A DNA stretch of 64,000 bases from Halobacillus sp. A5 (lineage in GTDB: Bacteria; Bacillota; Bacilli; Bacillales; Halobacillaceae), in NCBI RefSeq assembly GCF_024189315.1, contig NZ_JAIZEO010000003.1:496001-560000 (forward strand), in the 5' to 3' direction. The position numbers were made by a program, and so were the translations under genes. Under the pieces are notes generated by a model that worked only from the letters and a program-made list of their open reading frames with translations, did no database searches and was not told the origin of the DNA. Positions 7,769-16,258 of the stretch are shown in pieces; the stretch's first letter is position 1; every line of letters begins with the position of its first letter.

Positions 7769-8121
7769 TGAGCAGCTGGTCCGTCTTTTTGCAGTATACC
7801 GAGGAACTGTCACAGCAGGTGAATCAAAAGGTTAAGGATGATAACCGGGATGAGGTTATTCAGGAGGTTCAGCGGCTTCTTAAGAAACGTGCTCAGATGC
7901 TGGAAGGGCTGCCTCAGCCGGCTGATGAAGAAGAAAAAGCTATCGTCAAGCAGATAATGTACTTAGACGTTGATATTAATCAAAAGCTTGAATTTCTATT
8001 TAATGGTTTGAAGATGGAGATGCGTCATATGAAGAGACAGAAGTCGAGTAACAAAAAATACACCAATCCTTATGAAAGTGTGGCGTCCTATGACGGGATG
8101 TTTATGGACCGAAAGAAATAA
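7768..8121 (+). CDS. fliT: FliT-like flagellar chaperone
   Basis: A 117-residue helical protein starting MSSWSVFLQYTEELSQQV at the ATG that shares one base with the fliS stop. FliT-type proteins chaperone FliD and hook-filament junction proteins. It is identified mainly by position after fliS, size (B. subtilis FliT is 113 residues) and a helical composition with heptad-like Leu spacing. The sequence is poorly conserved across the family, so confidence is lower than for its neighbours. Longer in-frame starts inside fliS are less likely. Confidence 0.8.
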   Translation: MSSWSVFLQYTEELSQQVNQKVKDDNRDEVIQEVQRLLKKRAQMLEGLPQPADEEEKAIVKQIMYLDVDINQKLEFLFNGLKMEMRHMKRQKSSNKKYTNPYESVASYDGMFMDRKK

Positions 8122-8164
8122 ATGTTATTGCCCTCTGGAATCAGACCAAACTATTTCTATTTAA

Positions 8165-8196
8165 AAAGAGCCTTCCCGCAATGGAAAGGCTCTTCG
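8165..8196. terminator. Bidirectional terminator between fliT and the ABC operon
   Basis: AAGAGCCTT (8166-8174) pairs with AAGGCTCTT (8186-8194). A T-rich tract follows on the plus strand, and TTTTTAA follows on the minus strand. It serves the convergent ends of fliT and the substrate-binding-protein gene. Confidence 0.8.
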
Positions 8197-8202
8197 TTTT
8201 AT

Positions 8203-9207
8203 TTAATCGTTAATAAATGTTGTATCAACCAAGCCGTTTAAGTTTGGTTTTTCTTCAAGAAACTGGAGTTCATAGGAAGAGTCAGCGAACATTTGAATTT
8301 CTTTTTCATCGACTTCATAGGTGAAGTTGATACGGTCCCAGGAGCTGTCTACGACTTCCTGTGATAGTTTCTGGTCTGTAATTTCTTTAATTTTATCCAT
8401 TGCGATCTGTTTGGATTCATCTGTGTTCTCATTGACGTAATCGGTCGCATTTTTATGGGCATCGACTAAGTCCTGGATGAGTCCTGGATCCTTTTCAGTC
8501 AGTTTCTCAGAGGTGACAAACACGGAAGCAGGCATGTTTTCATTATGTGCGACTTCAGCGTTCTCAAACATGACTTCTCCTGTGCCCTCCGCTTCAATAA
8601 ATGCAGCCCAAGGCTCCGGTACAGCGGCTACATCGACTTTGCCGGATTCAAACATGCTGCTGTATGTGGCGGGTTTACCTGTAACATGCTTCATTTCTCC
8701 GTCTAAACGGTCAGATGTAATGCCGAATTCTTCTTTCATTAACGTTTCGAACTGGACGTCATGGGTACAGCCTACGCGGGGAGAAATAAAAGTCTTGCCT
8801 TTAATGTCCTCGGCTGATTCTATATCAGCATCTTTTCTTTTCATAATAACGGTACCGCCTGTAGCACCGGCGGCCACAATATTAATATCTGCTCCACTTG
8901 TATAGTGGTTCATCGCAGGGCCGGGGCCGACAATGCCGCCTTCTATTTCGCCGGTTTCAATAGCTGTCATAAAGGCCGATCCATCCGGGAAGTATTGATA
9001 GTTCACTTCTGTGCCTTCTGGGAGTGATTCTTCATATAATTCTTTTTCTTCAGCAACCATACCTGCTGCGTGATCAATGTTCGGGAAGTACCCAATCGTT
9101 ACTTCATCATCAGATCCTGATCCATTACTTGCTCCTGATTCACTTCCGCATGCTGCCAAAATTCCTGCTAATGTAATGATGCTGAAAATTGATAAAACCT
9201 TTTTCAT
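8203..9207 (-). CDS. ABC transporter substrate-binding lipoprotein (SsuA/NrtA/TauA type)
   Basis: A 334-residue lipoprotein with a signal peptide ending in the lipobox LAAC, so it is anchored outside the membrane. The mature part has the NMT1/SsuA-like fold signature: TIGYFPNIDHAAGMVAEEKELYEE near the start, SAFMTAIETGEIEGGIVGPGPAMN, then VAAVPEPWAAFIEAEG. Relatives bind nitrate, sulfonates, taurine or pyrimidine precursors, and the ligand cannot be read from this sequence. It is the last gene of a three-gene minus-strand operon with the permease 21 bases upstream. Confidence 0.88.
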   Translation of the reverse strand: MKKVLSIFSIITLAGILAACGSESGASNGSGSDDEVTIGYFPNIDHAAGMVAEEKELYEESLPEGTEVNYQYFPDGSAFMTAIETGEIEGGIVGPGPAMNHYTSGADINIVAAGATGGTVIMKRKDADIESAEDIKGKTFISPRVGCTHDVQFETLMKEEFGITSDRLDGEMKHVTGKPATYSSMFESGKVDVAAVPEPWAAFIEAEGTGEVMFENAEVAHNENMPASVFVTSEKLTEKDPGLIQDLVDAHKNATDYVNENTDESKQIAMDKIKEITDQKLSQEVVDSSWDRINFTYEVDEKEIQMFADSSYELQFLEEKPNLNGLVDTTFIND

Positions 9208-9228
9208 ATATCATCTTCCCTTCAAATG

Positions 9229-9987
9229 TTAAGCTAATCCCCATCTGCTTCTCACATTATCTTCAAGCTTAGAGAAAACAAATTGATCCACAATCGCACC
9301 AATAACACCGATAATAACGATGATTCCTACCACCTGATCCATTCGTGCATAGTCCTGGGCATAGGCTAATGAGTAGCCAAGACCAGGACCGTTGCTTAAA
9401 AGTTCTCCAGCCATTAAAGCCCTCCAGCTGAACGCCCAGGCTAAACGTAATCCTGTCATGAAATAAGGTACGCTTGAAGGAACTTCAACTCTGAAGAACA
9501 TACGCAGTCCGCCTGTTCCCATTGTTCTTGCGGCTCTTTTAAACTGTGGGGGTACACTTTGAATCGCAGTTCGGACGTTTAACCCCATAACGAAAGTGCC
9601 CCCAAGAACGACGACGAAGATGACGGCGAATTCCGAGAAACCAAATAACATAATGGCTAATGGAACCCAGACGATACTTGGGATGCTTTGCATGGCAATC
9701 AAGTACATGCCTGCCGTTTCGTCCGCTTGTTTTGATTTTCCTAAAATCACACCTAAAAGGGTGCCAAAGGCAATGGCCATAGATAACCCTATGAATAAGT
9801 GCTTAAAGCTGGCCCCTAAGGCACTGAAAAAATCTCCCCTGGTAAATCCGTTGTATAAAGCTTCGCCTACGCTGATAGGAGAGGGAAATACGATTTCTTC
9901 CAGCAGCCCTGATGTAAAGATGAGCTGCCAGATGCCAATGACTGCAACGAGAAACAAAATTCGTTTAATAAGTATATTCCACTTCAT
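9229..9987 (-). CDS. ABC transporter permease (SsuC/TauC type)
   Basis: A 252-residue inner-membrane permease with about six membrane segments and the binding-protein-dependent transport signature (EAA loop) near RAARTMGTGGLRMFFRVEVPSSVPYFMTGLRLAWAFSW. It follows the standard SsuC/TauC length. The ATG at 9987 overlaps the end of the ATPase gene by 23 bases. It pairs with the neighbouring ATPase and lipoprotein to form a complete importer for a small anion or sulfonate-like compound; the substrate is unknown. Confidence 0.9.
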   Translation of the reverse strand: MKWNILIKRILFLVAVIGIWQLIFTSGLLEEIVFPSPISVGEALYNGFTRGDFFSALGASFKHLFIGLSMAIAFGTLLGVILGKSKQADETAGMYLIAMQSIPSIVWVPLAIMLFGFSEFAVIFVVVLGGTFVMGLNVRTAIQSVPPQFKRAARTMGTGGLRMFFRVEVPSSVPYFMTGLRLAWAFSWRALMAGELLSNGPGLGYSLAYAQDYARMDQVVGIIVIIGVIGAIVDQFVFSKLEDNVRSRWGLA

Positions 9988-10759
9988 TTTCGAGTTCTTC
10001 CTTTAATACTTTATTTATTTCATCTTTAAGGAGGTCCATTACCTGTTCTTCAAGTTCCACTACTCTTGCATCTGTACGACTGCGTGGACGCGGGATATCC
10101 ACTTTAAAATCAGCGATAATTCTTCCCGGCCGTGTTCCCATAACGACGATGCGGTCGCTCAGCTTAATCGCCTCTTGAATGCTGTGGGTAACGAAGAGAA
10201 TGGTTTTTTGTGTTTCTTCCCACACTTTGATCAATTCGTCGTGAAGAATATGGCGGGTCTGTTCATCAAGGGCACCAAATGGTTCATCCATGAGCAGCAG
10301 CTTTGGATCCATCGCCAGTGCCCGGGCAATGGCTACACGCTGCTGCATTCCACCGGAAAGCTCATACGTATAATGCTTTTTGAAGCGGCTTAAATGAACC
10401 ATTTTCAAGAAGTGATCTGCCCGTTCTTCCGCTTCTTTTTTACTCATAGTGGATTTTAACGGGAAGGTAACGTTATCACGTACATTCAGCCAGGGAAATA
10501 AGGAAGCCTGCTGGAAGACCATGCCTCGATCTGGGCCGGCTTTTTTAATTTTCTCCCCTTCGAGTGATATAGCGCCGGCAGTCGATTTCTCAAGACCTGC
10601 CACCATTGAAAGAAGTGTGGATTTTCCGCATCCTGAAGGACCTAACAAGGAGACAAATTCTTTTCGTTCAATTGACAAATTGATATCTGAGAACACTTCG
10701 AATTCGCCGTTCTCTTTGTCTTTAAACTTTTTTCCGACTTGATCAAATTCAAGAAACAC
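9965..10759 (-). CDS. ABC transporter ATP-binding protein (SsuB/TauB type)
   Basis: The cytosolic ATPase of the importer, 264 residues. It has Walker [11 protein letters not shown], signature [14 protein letters not shown], Walker [16 protein letters not shown] and the switch His in FVTHSIQEA. The C-terminus (IPRPRSRTD) is typical of the nitrate/sulfonate subfamily. The GTG at 10759 is chosen because AAAGGAGGG precedes it and it gives the family N-terminus [12 protein letters not shown]; the frame stays open further upstream without family similarity. It is the first gene of the operon, behind a sigma-A-like promoter. Confidence 0.9.
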   Translation of the reverse strand: MFLEFDQVGKKFKDKENGEFEVFSDINLSIERKEFVSLLGPSGCGKSTLLSMVAGLEKSTAGAISLEGEKIKKAGPDRGMVFQQASLFPWLNVRDNVTFPLKSTMSKKEAEERADHFLKMVHLSRFKKHYTYELSGGMQQRVAIARALAMDPKLLLMDEPFGALDEQTRHILHDELIKVWEETQKTILFVTHSIQEAIKLSDRIVVMGTRPGRIIADFKVDIPRPRSRTDARVVELEEQVMDLLKDEINKVLKEELENEVEYTY

Positions 10760-10819
10760 TTCAATCCCTCCTTTATTTATAATTCCTATTGATTTAGTTG
10801 GTTTTAGTTCTAGTGTATG

Positions 10820-10848
10820 ATTATACCGTTCTTTTAGGAACCGCGCAA
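10820..10848 (-). promoter_or_regulatory. Sigma-A promoter of the ABC operon, with palindromic spacer
   Basis: On the minus strand TTGCGC (-35) and a perfect TATAAT (-10) are separated by 17 nt. The spacer holds a short inverted repeat, GTTC-CTAAAA-GAAC, which could be a repressor operator. Confidence 0.7.
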
Positions 10849-10940
10849 CGCTTTTTTCGCCCAATTTTAAATATTTGCACTGTTTATCATTGAGACTGCA
10901 TTTAAGTTTCACATTTCCTTAAACGGATGTATGTAATATA

Positions 10941-10980
10941 GTTAAAAAAATAAGTCAGCTCCTTCGTAATAGGAGCTGAC
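10941..10980 (-). terminator. Terminator of the acyltransferase gene
   Basis: A perfect 9-bp stem (GTCAGCTCC / GGAGCTGAC), read on the minus strand, is followed by TTATTTTTTT. It lies 20 bases after the acyltransferase stop. Confidence 0.88.
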
Positions 10981-11001
10981 CCAGGTAGTCGTCGCTGTTT
11001 T

Positions 11002-12129
11002 TTATTTTGTTGTTTTAATTAGTTTACGGCTTTCGTTCATATTATAGTGAATATTTTTCGTGTTGGATGGGACCAGGGTAACAATGTATTGGCTGAACGG
11101 AATATAAGAAATTATTTTTAATAAGAGAATACATATAAGTACGACCATAATATGAAACGGGATAATGTAAAAAGGTTCGGCAAAGACGTCATATGGAGCG
11201 AAACGTTCATACAGACCTATCACAAAAGGATGAATCAGGTAAATTCCCATAGACATATTTCCAAGCTTGATAAAAGCTTCCATAATAAAATCTTTCCAAA
11301 AGATGAGTTGATAATATAAGCTGATCAGCACAACGAATGCAATGGGAATCGTGATAAAGTTCAATACATTTTCGTTGGAGTTTATAATCTGCTGGTGGGA
11401 GTGATAATCAAGGACAGTGAATAAAATAACGAGTAAGCCGGTAATTAAGGTGTACCTTTGATTGGATTTCTTTACTAATAGTTGATGAATATAAGGCCAG
11501 AGTTTTACTAGTAATGCACCCAGCATGAAATAGTAGATCCATTGAAGCAGAAAGGTTCGGCTGTTAATAAAGGAGCTTAAATAGGAATTAGCCAGATCGA
11601 ATTCATTCGTTATAAATAGGTAATTGATATATAGGGATGCGATAGTGGCCAGCGTAACTGTTCTCAGGTTCATCCATTTTCTAATGAGCAGAAATACAAA
11701 GTAAAACTGGATGACTAAGCTGATAAAATATAAATGAAAGTAAGATTCTCCAGTGATGAACTGATAAGTGAAATCCATAACTTCTCTCTGGTTAGACCAA
11801 TCAGGGAAGGCTTCTATTCCGTTAAAGTAGTCATACATTAAATAAAACAGACTCCATACGACAAAAGGGGAAATAATTTTGACCATACGGCTTTTTAAGA
11901 AGTGTCCAACTTTAAAGTGTTTTTTTGCCATTTGATTATAAAGCAGAAAGCCGCTCATTACGGCGAATAGAGGTGTTCCTATTCTCGATAATTGGTTGAA
12001 AAAGTTGGTGATAGTAGTGTGGCTGCCATCATAAGCGCCATAAAAACGCGCTCCTACATGAACCATTACAACGAATAAGCAGGCAACTGCCCGTACAAAG
12101 TTAATCTCATATAAATATTTTTTCTCCAA
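11002..12129 (-). CDS. Membrane acyltransferase, OafA/YrhL-type acyltransferase-3 family
   Basis: A 375-residue protein with about ten predicted membrane segments. The N-terminal motif NFVRAVACLFVVMVHVGARFY carries the conserved family R and H, with RIGTPLFAVMSGFLL following. Family members transfer acyl groups, often acetyl, onto cell-surface polysaccharides or lipids; the acceptor here is unknown. The start appears to be TTG at 12129, preceded by GAGGATG. It is transcribed alone, with its own terminator, between two flagellar/stress-related clusters. It differs in orientation from its right-hand neighbours. Confidence 0.85.
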   Translation of the reverse strand: MEKKYLYEINFVRAVACLFVVMVHVGARFYGAYDGSHTTITNFFNQLSRIGTPLFAVMSGFLLYNQMAKKHFKVGHFLKSRMVKIISPFVVWSLFYLMYDYFNGIEAFPDWSNQREVMDFTYQFITGESYFHLYFISLVIQFYFVFLLIRKWMNLRTVTLATIASLYINYLFITNEFDLANSYLSSFINSRTFLLQWIYYFMLGALLVKLWPYIHQLLVKKSNQRYTLITGLLVILFTVLDYHSHQQIINSNENVLNFITIPIAFVVLISLYYQLIFWKDFIMEAFIKLGNMSMGIYLIHPFVIGLYERFAPYDVFAEPFYIIPFHIMVVLICILLLKIISYIPFSQYIVTLVPSNTKNIHYNMNESRKLIKTTK

Positions 12130-12433
12130 AAACCATCATCCTCATGTATGTTCTAGTGGTGCATTATAGAGTTAGTCTGTTTAAGATTTCTTTGACCGTT
12201 TCTCCAAAAATCAATTTATAATTATCTTAATAAAATAAGATGATGAATTAAATGCTTTTATAATTATTTTGTTTGATTCTTATCATTATCTAATAAAAGT
12301 TTTTTTGGGGGAGTTGGTGTATATTGCAAAGATATACATTCAACCTTTAGTCTGGACTTTATTTCTTGTAATAACGCCTTTATAACCAGTATTCCATCAT
12401 TTACCGACATAAAATAGTCAAAAGATTGCGTAA
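12130..12433. other. Divergent intergenic region between the acyltransferase gene and hpf
   Basis: An AT-rich spacer without a convincing gene. It holds a TATAAT on the minus strand (12163-12168) that may serve the acyltransferase gene without a good -35 box. The word TTTGGAGAAA (minus strand) occurs twice, near 12120-12130 and 12199-12209. An open frame on the minus strand at 12264-12497 runs over the hpf promoter and looks random. Confidence 0.5.
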
Positions 12434-12467
12434 GTTTATGCAGGAATAGGCTGGGGTATGGTAGAAT
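12434..12467 (+). promoter_or_regulatory. Overlapping sigma-B and sigma-H promoters of hpf
   Basis: Sigma-B: GTTTAT (12434-12439), 14 nt, GGGTAT (12454-12459), against GTTTAA-N12-15-GGGWAW. Sigma-H: GCAGGAATA (12440-12448), 12 nt, GTAGAAT (12461-12467), against RNAGGAWWW-N11-12-RNNGAAT. The two sets interlock. B. subtilis yvyD (hpf) is known to be controlled by both factors, which supports the reading. Confidence 0.75.
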
Positions 12468-12503
12468 ATAAACTACATAAGGATGAAAGGAGGACACTTC
12501 TAG

Positions 12504-13064
12504 ATGTTAACTTACAACATTCGTGGTGAAAACTTAGAGGTGACGGATCCTATAAAGGATTATGTGGAGAAAAAGGTGGGCAAACTGGAGCGCTACTTTG
12601 AAACTCCGCCGTCATCTGAAGTACACGTTAATTTAAGTGTCTATAATGATGAGCAGACAATCGAGGTCACAATCCCGATGAAGAACTTACTTCTTCGTGC
12701 AGAAGAACACAATGCAGACTTATACGCTGCCATCGACCTTGTGGTAGATAAATTGGAAAGACAAATTCGCAAGTACAAAACAAAAGTGAATCGCAGATCC
12801 CGCCAGGAGGGCGCACCGAAATATGTGTTTGCTGAACTGGAGAGGGAAGCTCAGGAACAGCGGGAATTAAATAATAATGATGATTCTGATATTGAAATTG
12901 TAAGAACGAAGCGTTTTGATCTAAAACCAATGGATAGTGAAGAGGCTGCGCTGCAGATGGATCTGCTCGGCCATGCGTTTTACGTATTTACTAATGCAGA
13001 TACTGATGAAACTAATATTGTTTACAAGCGTCGTGATGGAAAATATGGGTTAATTGAAACGTGA
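12504..13064 (+). CDS. hpf: Ribosome hibernation promoting factor, long form
   Basis: HPF binds the 30S subunit and its C-terminal domain drives 100S dimer formation in stationary phase or stress. The 186-residue length is the long form of Firmicutes. The N-terminal S30AE domain (MLTYNIRGENLEVTDPIKDYVEKKVGKLERYF) is followed by a charged linker and the C-terminal dimerisation domain (IVRTKRFDLKPMDSEEAALQMDLLGHAFYVFTNADT). AAAGGAGG precedes the ATG. The stress promoters immediately upstream fit its role. Confidence 0.96.
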   Translation: MLTYNIRGENLEVTDPIKDYVEKKVGKLERYFETPPSSEVHVNLSVYNDEQTIEVTIPMKNLLLRAEEHNADLYAAIDLVVDKLERQIRKYKTKVNRRSRQEGAPKYVFAELEREAQEQRELNNNDDSDIEIVRTKRFDLKPMDSEEAALQMDLLGHAFYVFTNADTDETNIVYKRRDGKYGLIET

Positions 13065-13077
13065 TTATAACAAAATG

Positions 13078-13111
13078 GAACAGTCCTTATTTTAGGGGCT
13101 GTTCTTTTTTT
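13078..13111 (+). terminator. Terminator of hpf
   Basis: A 9-bp stem (GAACAGTCC / GGGCTGTTC, one G-T pair) is followed by TTTTTTT. Confidence 0.9.
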
Positions 13112-13292
13112 GTTGGAACTATAAAACCTTTAATTATTCTGTGAAAATGCATAACTAAAGTGAATTTTGTTAATAAGGATCTTTAAATTCTGCTGCGTAT
13201 TAAGTGCTTAAAAACCAAAAATTAAGCTTTTCTTTTAATTTATCTATAGTGTTATAAATAAATAGCAAGAAACCTGCATGGGAGGCGATATC

Positions 13293-13493
13293 ATGTCACA
13301 TACTTATTCTTGCTCTAATTGTCATCATTTACATGAGAGAATTAAGCAGCAGGAGGAAACCGTTGCACAGCTCGTAGAGATCATAGGCGCAGCAAACCGC
13401 CGGATTTACGACGTGGATCAGCGTCAAATGAAAATGGAACACCAGCTCATTCGTGAGCACAAGCCTCGATTGGCCCCTTCCTTAACCCCTTAA
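13293..13493 (+). CDS. Small protein with CxxC-HH motif, unknown function
   Basis: A 66-residue product, MSHTYSCSNCHHLHERIKQQEE..., preceded by a good GGGAGG site 8 nt before the ATG (the ATG at 13278 lies upstream of that site). Residues 7-14 (CSNCHHLH) form a possible metal- or haem-binding cluster. The rest is a charged helix rich in Gln/Glu/Arg with coiled-coil character, ending in a Pro-rich tail. No family is recognised. Its own ribosome site and following hairpin argue that it is expressed. Confidence 0.6.
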   Translation: MSHTYSCSNCHHLHERIKQQEETVAQLVEIIGAANRRIYDVDQRQMKMEHQLIREHKPRLAPSLTP

Positions 13494-13503
13494 TCGCCTC
13501 CAG

Positions 13504-13547
13504 CGAACGAGCAGTTCTTCCCCGGACTGTCCGTTCGTCTCTTTTCT
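13504..13547 (+). terminator. Terminator after the small CxxC protein gene
   Basis: GAACGAGCAGT pairs with ACTGTCCGTTC (one mismatch, one G-T) around a 10-nt loop, followed by TCTCTTTTCTT. Confidence 0.65.
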
Positions 13548-13580
13548 TAAATCTCCCGTAGGTATCTAAGCCGTGATTTG

Positions 13581-13610
13581 TTGTCACCCCGCTCTCTTTA
13601 GTGTTATGAT
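13581..13610 (+). promoter_or_regulatory. Sigma-A promoter of secA
   Basis: TTGTCA (13581-13586) and TATGAT (13605-13610) are separated by 18 nt, about 60 nt before the secA start. Confidence 0.65.
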
Positions 13611-13668
13611 TATGTGTGGATTAAACTAAATTCAACCGAAGATAGGAAATTAAAGAGGAGCGGTTGCA

Positions 13669-16185
13669 ATGATTGGAACGCTTAAAAAAATATTTGGTGA
13701 TGGGAATTCACGCCAGCTAAAAAGTTTAGAAAAAACAACTGAGAAAGTGAATGAATTAGAGTCAGATATAGCTAAGCTGTCTGATGATGGTTTACGCAGT
13801 AAAACAGAAGAATTCAAAAAACGTTACGAACAAGGCGAAACACTGGAAGATATGCAGGTTGAAGCCTTTGCTGTCGTTCGTGAAGCATCAAAAAGGGTAC
13901 TTGGAATGCGTCCGTTTGATGTACAGGTAGTGGGTGCTGTAGCTTTACATGAAGGTAATATTGCAGAAATGAAAACAGGGGAAGGTAAAACATTAGCCTC
14001 CACTATGCCTGCTTACCTGAATGCAATTACTGGTAAAGGCGTTCATATTATTACGGTAAATGATTATTTAGCAAGCCGTGACTCTACAGAAATGGGAGAG
14101 CTTTTTCAGTTTCTTGGACTGACTGTCGGATTGAATTTAAACGGCATGTCAAAAGATGATAAACGTGAAGCTTATCTTGCTGATATTACGTATGGTACAA
14201 ATAACGAATTCGGGTTCGATTATCTGCGCGATAATATGGTTTTGTATAAAGAACAAATGGTTCAGCGGCCGCTTCATTACGCGATCATTGATGAAGTGGA
14301 TTCTATTTTAATCGATGAGGCTCGAACCCCATTAATTATTTCAGGTACTGCTTCAAAATCAGCTGATTTATATCAGGCGTCCAATTCTTTTGTACGCCTG
14401 CTTAGACAGGATGATGAATATACGTTTGATGAGAAAACAAAGAACGTACAGCTGACTGAAGAAGGTATAAACAAAGCAGAAAAGTATTTTAAAATAGAAA
14501 ACCTTTTCGATCTTGCCAACGTTTCATTGATTCACCATATCAATCAAGCATTAAAAGCTCATACGACGATGCAGCGTGATACTGATTATGTGGTTGAAGA
14601 AGATGATGTAGTTATCGTTGACCAATTTACAGGTCGACTAATGAAAGGCCGCCGCTATAGTGACGGTCTTCACCAGGCCATTGAAGCCAAAGAGGGCTTG
14701 CGTATTCAAAATGAAAGCATGACTCTGGCTTCGATTACTTTCCAGAACCTGTTTAGAATGTACGAGAAGCTTGCAGGAATGACAGGTACGGCTAAGACGG
14801 AAGAAGAAGAATTTCTTAATATTTACAACATGCGTGTCATCTCTATTCCAACGAATCAGCCGATTGTCCGTGACGACAAGCCGGACCTCGTGTATAAAAC
14901 TATGGACGGAAAATTCAAAGCAGTGGTTGAGGATATTAAAGAGCGCTATCAAAAAGGGCAGCCTGTACTTGTTGGTACGGTGGCCGTTGAAACGTCTGAA
15001 ATTATTTCGCGTTATTTAACGAAAGCAAAAGTCCCTCACAATGTTCTAAATGCAAAGAATCACTTCCGTGAAGCCGAAATTATTGAGAATGCGGGTCAAA
15101 AAGGCGCAATTACGATCGCGACGAACATGGCCGGCCGTGGTACGGACATTAAACTGGGTGATGGAGTTCGTGATCTTGGGGGACTGGCAGTACTAGGTAC
15201 AGAACGTCATGAATCACGCCGTATTGATAATCAACTTCGTGGCCGTTCCGGTCGTCAGGGTGATCCCGGCATGTCGCAGTTTTATCTTTCGACGGACGAT
15301 GAGTTAATGCGCCGCTTCGCTTCTGATAATATGCGCAACATGATGGAACGTTTAGGTATGGACGATTCACAGCCTATCGAAAGTAAAATGATTTCCCGTG
15401 CTGTGGAGTCGGCTCAAAAACGTGTGGAAGGTAACAACTTTGATGCGCGTAAAACGATTCTATCTTACGATGATGTACTTCGTCAGCAGCGTGAAGTTAT
15501 CTACAAACAGCGCTACGACGTTCTTACTTCTGATAACTTACGTGAAATTATTGAGCAGATGATTGAGGGAGTCGTTCAACAAACAGTCCAGGCTCATACA
15601 ACGGAAGAGCTGGATGAAGATTGGGACCTTGAAGCTATCGTGGAATATTGCAGAGCGAATCTGCTGCAAGAAGGCGATGTTACAGTTGAGGAGTTAAAAG
15701 GGAAAGATCCTGAAGAAATGCAAGAGTTGATATTACAAAAAGTAAAAGAGCGTTATAATGAGAAAGAAGCAGAGATGGAAGAAGGTCAAATGCGAGAATT
15801 CGAAAAGGTTATTCTGCTTCGCACCGTGGATCAGAAGTGGATGGACCACATTGACCAAATGGATCAGCTCCGTCAGGGAATTCACCTGCGGGCTTACGGT
15901 CAAAATGATCCTCTGCGTGAATACCAATTTGAAGGCTTCAGCATGTTTGAGAAAATGGTTCAAACCATTGACGAAGAAGTTGCCAAGTATGTGATGAAAG
16001 CTCAAATCCGCAACAATCTGCAGCGCCAGGAAGTTGCTCAAGGAGCAAAGGCAGTTTCAGGAAGCGGAGAGGAAAGTAAAGAAAGCAAAAGAAACACGCC
16101 TTATGTGAAAAAGGATACAGTAGGGCGTAATGATCCTTGCCCTTGCGGCAGCGGCAAAAAATATAAGAACTGTCACGGATCTTAA
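13669..16185 (+). CDS. secA: Preprotein translocase ATPase SecA
   Basis: SecA drives secretory proteins through SecYEG with ATP. The 838-residue length matches B. subtilis SecA (841). Walker A is GEGKT at residues 104-108 (Lys107), with Walker B and the preprotein region near [21 protein letters not shown]. The helicase-like motif [12 protein letters not shown] and the arginine-finger region [13 protein letters not shown] follow. The C-terminal zinc-binding tail [17 protein letters not shown] is complete. GAGGAGCGG precedes the ATG. A terminator follows, and prfB lies 73 bases downstream as in B. subtilis. Confidence 0.98.
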   Translation: MIGTLKKIFGDGNSRQLKSLEKTTEKVNELESDIAKLSDDGLRSKTEEFKKRYEQGETLEDMQVEAFAVVREASKRVLGMRPFDVQVVGAVALHEGNIAEMKTGEGKTLASTMPAYLNAITGKGVHIITVNDYLASRDSTEMGELFQFLGLTVGLNLNGMSKDDKREAYLADITYGTNNEFGFDYLRDNMVLYKEQMVQRPLHYAIIDEVDSILIDEARTPLIISGTASKSADLYQASNSFVRLLRQDDEYTFDEKTKNVQLTEEGINKAEKYFKIENLFDLANVSLIHHINQALKAHTTMQRDTDYVVEEDDVVIVDQFTGRLMKGRRYSDGLHQAIEAKEGLRIQNESMTLASITFQNLFRMYEKLAGMTGTAKTEEEEFLNIYNMRVISIPTNQPIVRDDKPDLVYKTMDGKFKAVVEDIKERYQKGQPVLVGTVAVETSEIISRYLTKAKVPHNVLNAKNHFREAEIIENAGQKGAITIATNMAGRGTDIKLGDGVRDLGGLAVLGTERHESRRIDNQLRGRSGRQGDPGMSQFYLSTDDELMRRFASDNMRNMMERLGMDDSQPIESKMISRAVESAQKRVEGNNFDARKTILSYDDVLRQQREVIYKQRYDVLTSDNLREIIEQMIEGVVQQTVQAHTTEELDEDWDLEAIVEYCRANLLQEGDVTVEELKGKDPEEMQELILQKVKERYNEKEAEMEEGQMREFEKVILLRTVDQKWMDHIDQMDQLRQGIHLRAYGQNDPLREYQFEGFSMFEKMVQTIDEEVAKYVMKAQIRNNLQRQEVAQGAKAVSGSGEESKESKRNTPYVKKDTVGRNDPCPCGSGKKYKNCHGS

Positions 16186-16192
16186 AATAATG

Positions 16193-16219
16193 AGACACTT
16201 CCTTTCGTGGAAGTGTCTT
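16193..16219 (+). terminator. Hairpin between secA and prfB
   Basis: A perfect 10-bp stem (AGACACTTCC / GGAAGTGTCT) with loop TTTCGT. Only a weak T tract follows, so partial read-through into prfB is likely. Confidence 0.65.
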
Positions 16220-16258
16220 GCCTTGTGTTTCGTACCATTTTATTAGGAGTGATGAATA

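Noticed and set aside
8203-10759. Assigning the ABC importer to taurine, sulfonate or nitrate specifically
   Set aside because: No monooxygenase, nitrate reductase or sulfur gene adjoins it, and the binding-protein sequence alone does not show the ligand.
12264-12497. Minus-strand open frame of 77 codons upstream of hpf
   Set aside because: It covers the sigma-B/sigma-H promoter and has no ribosome site or recognisable sequence; AT-rich chance frame.
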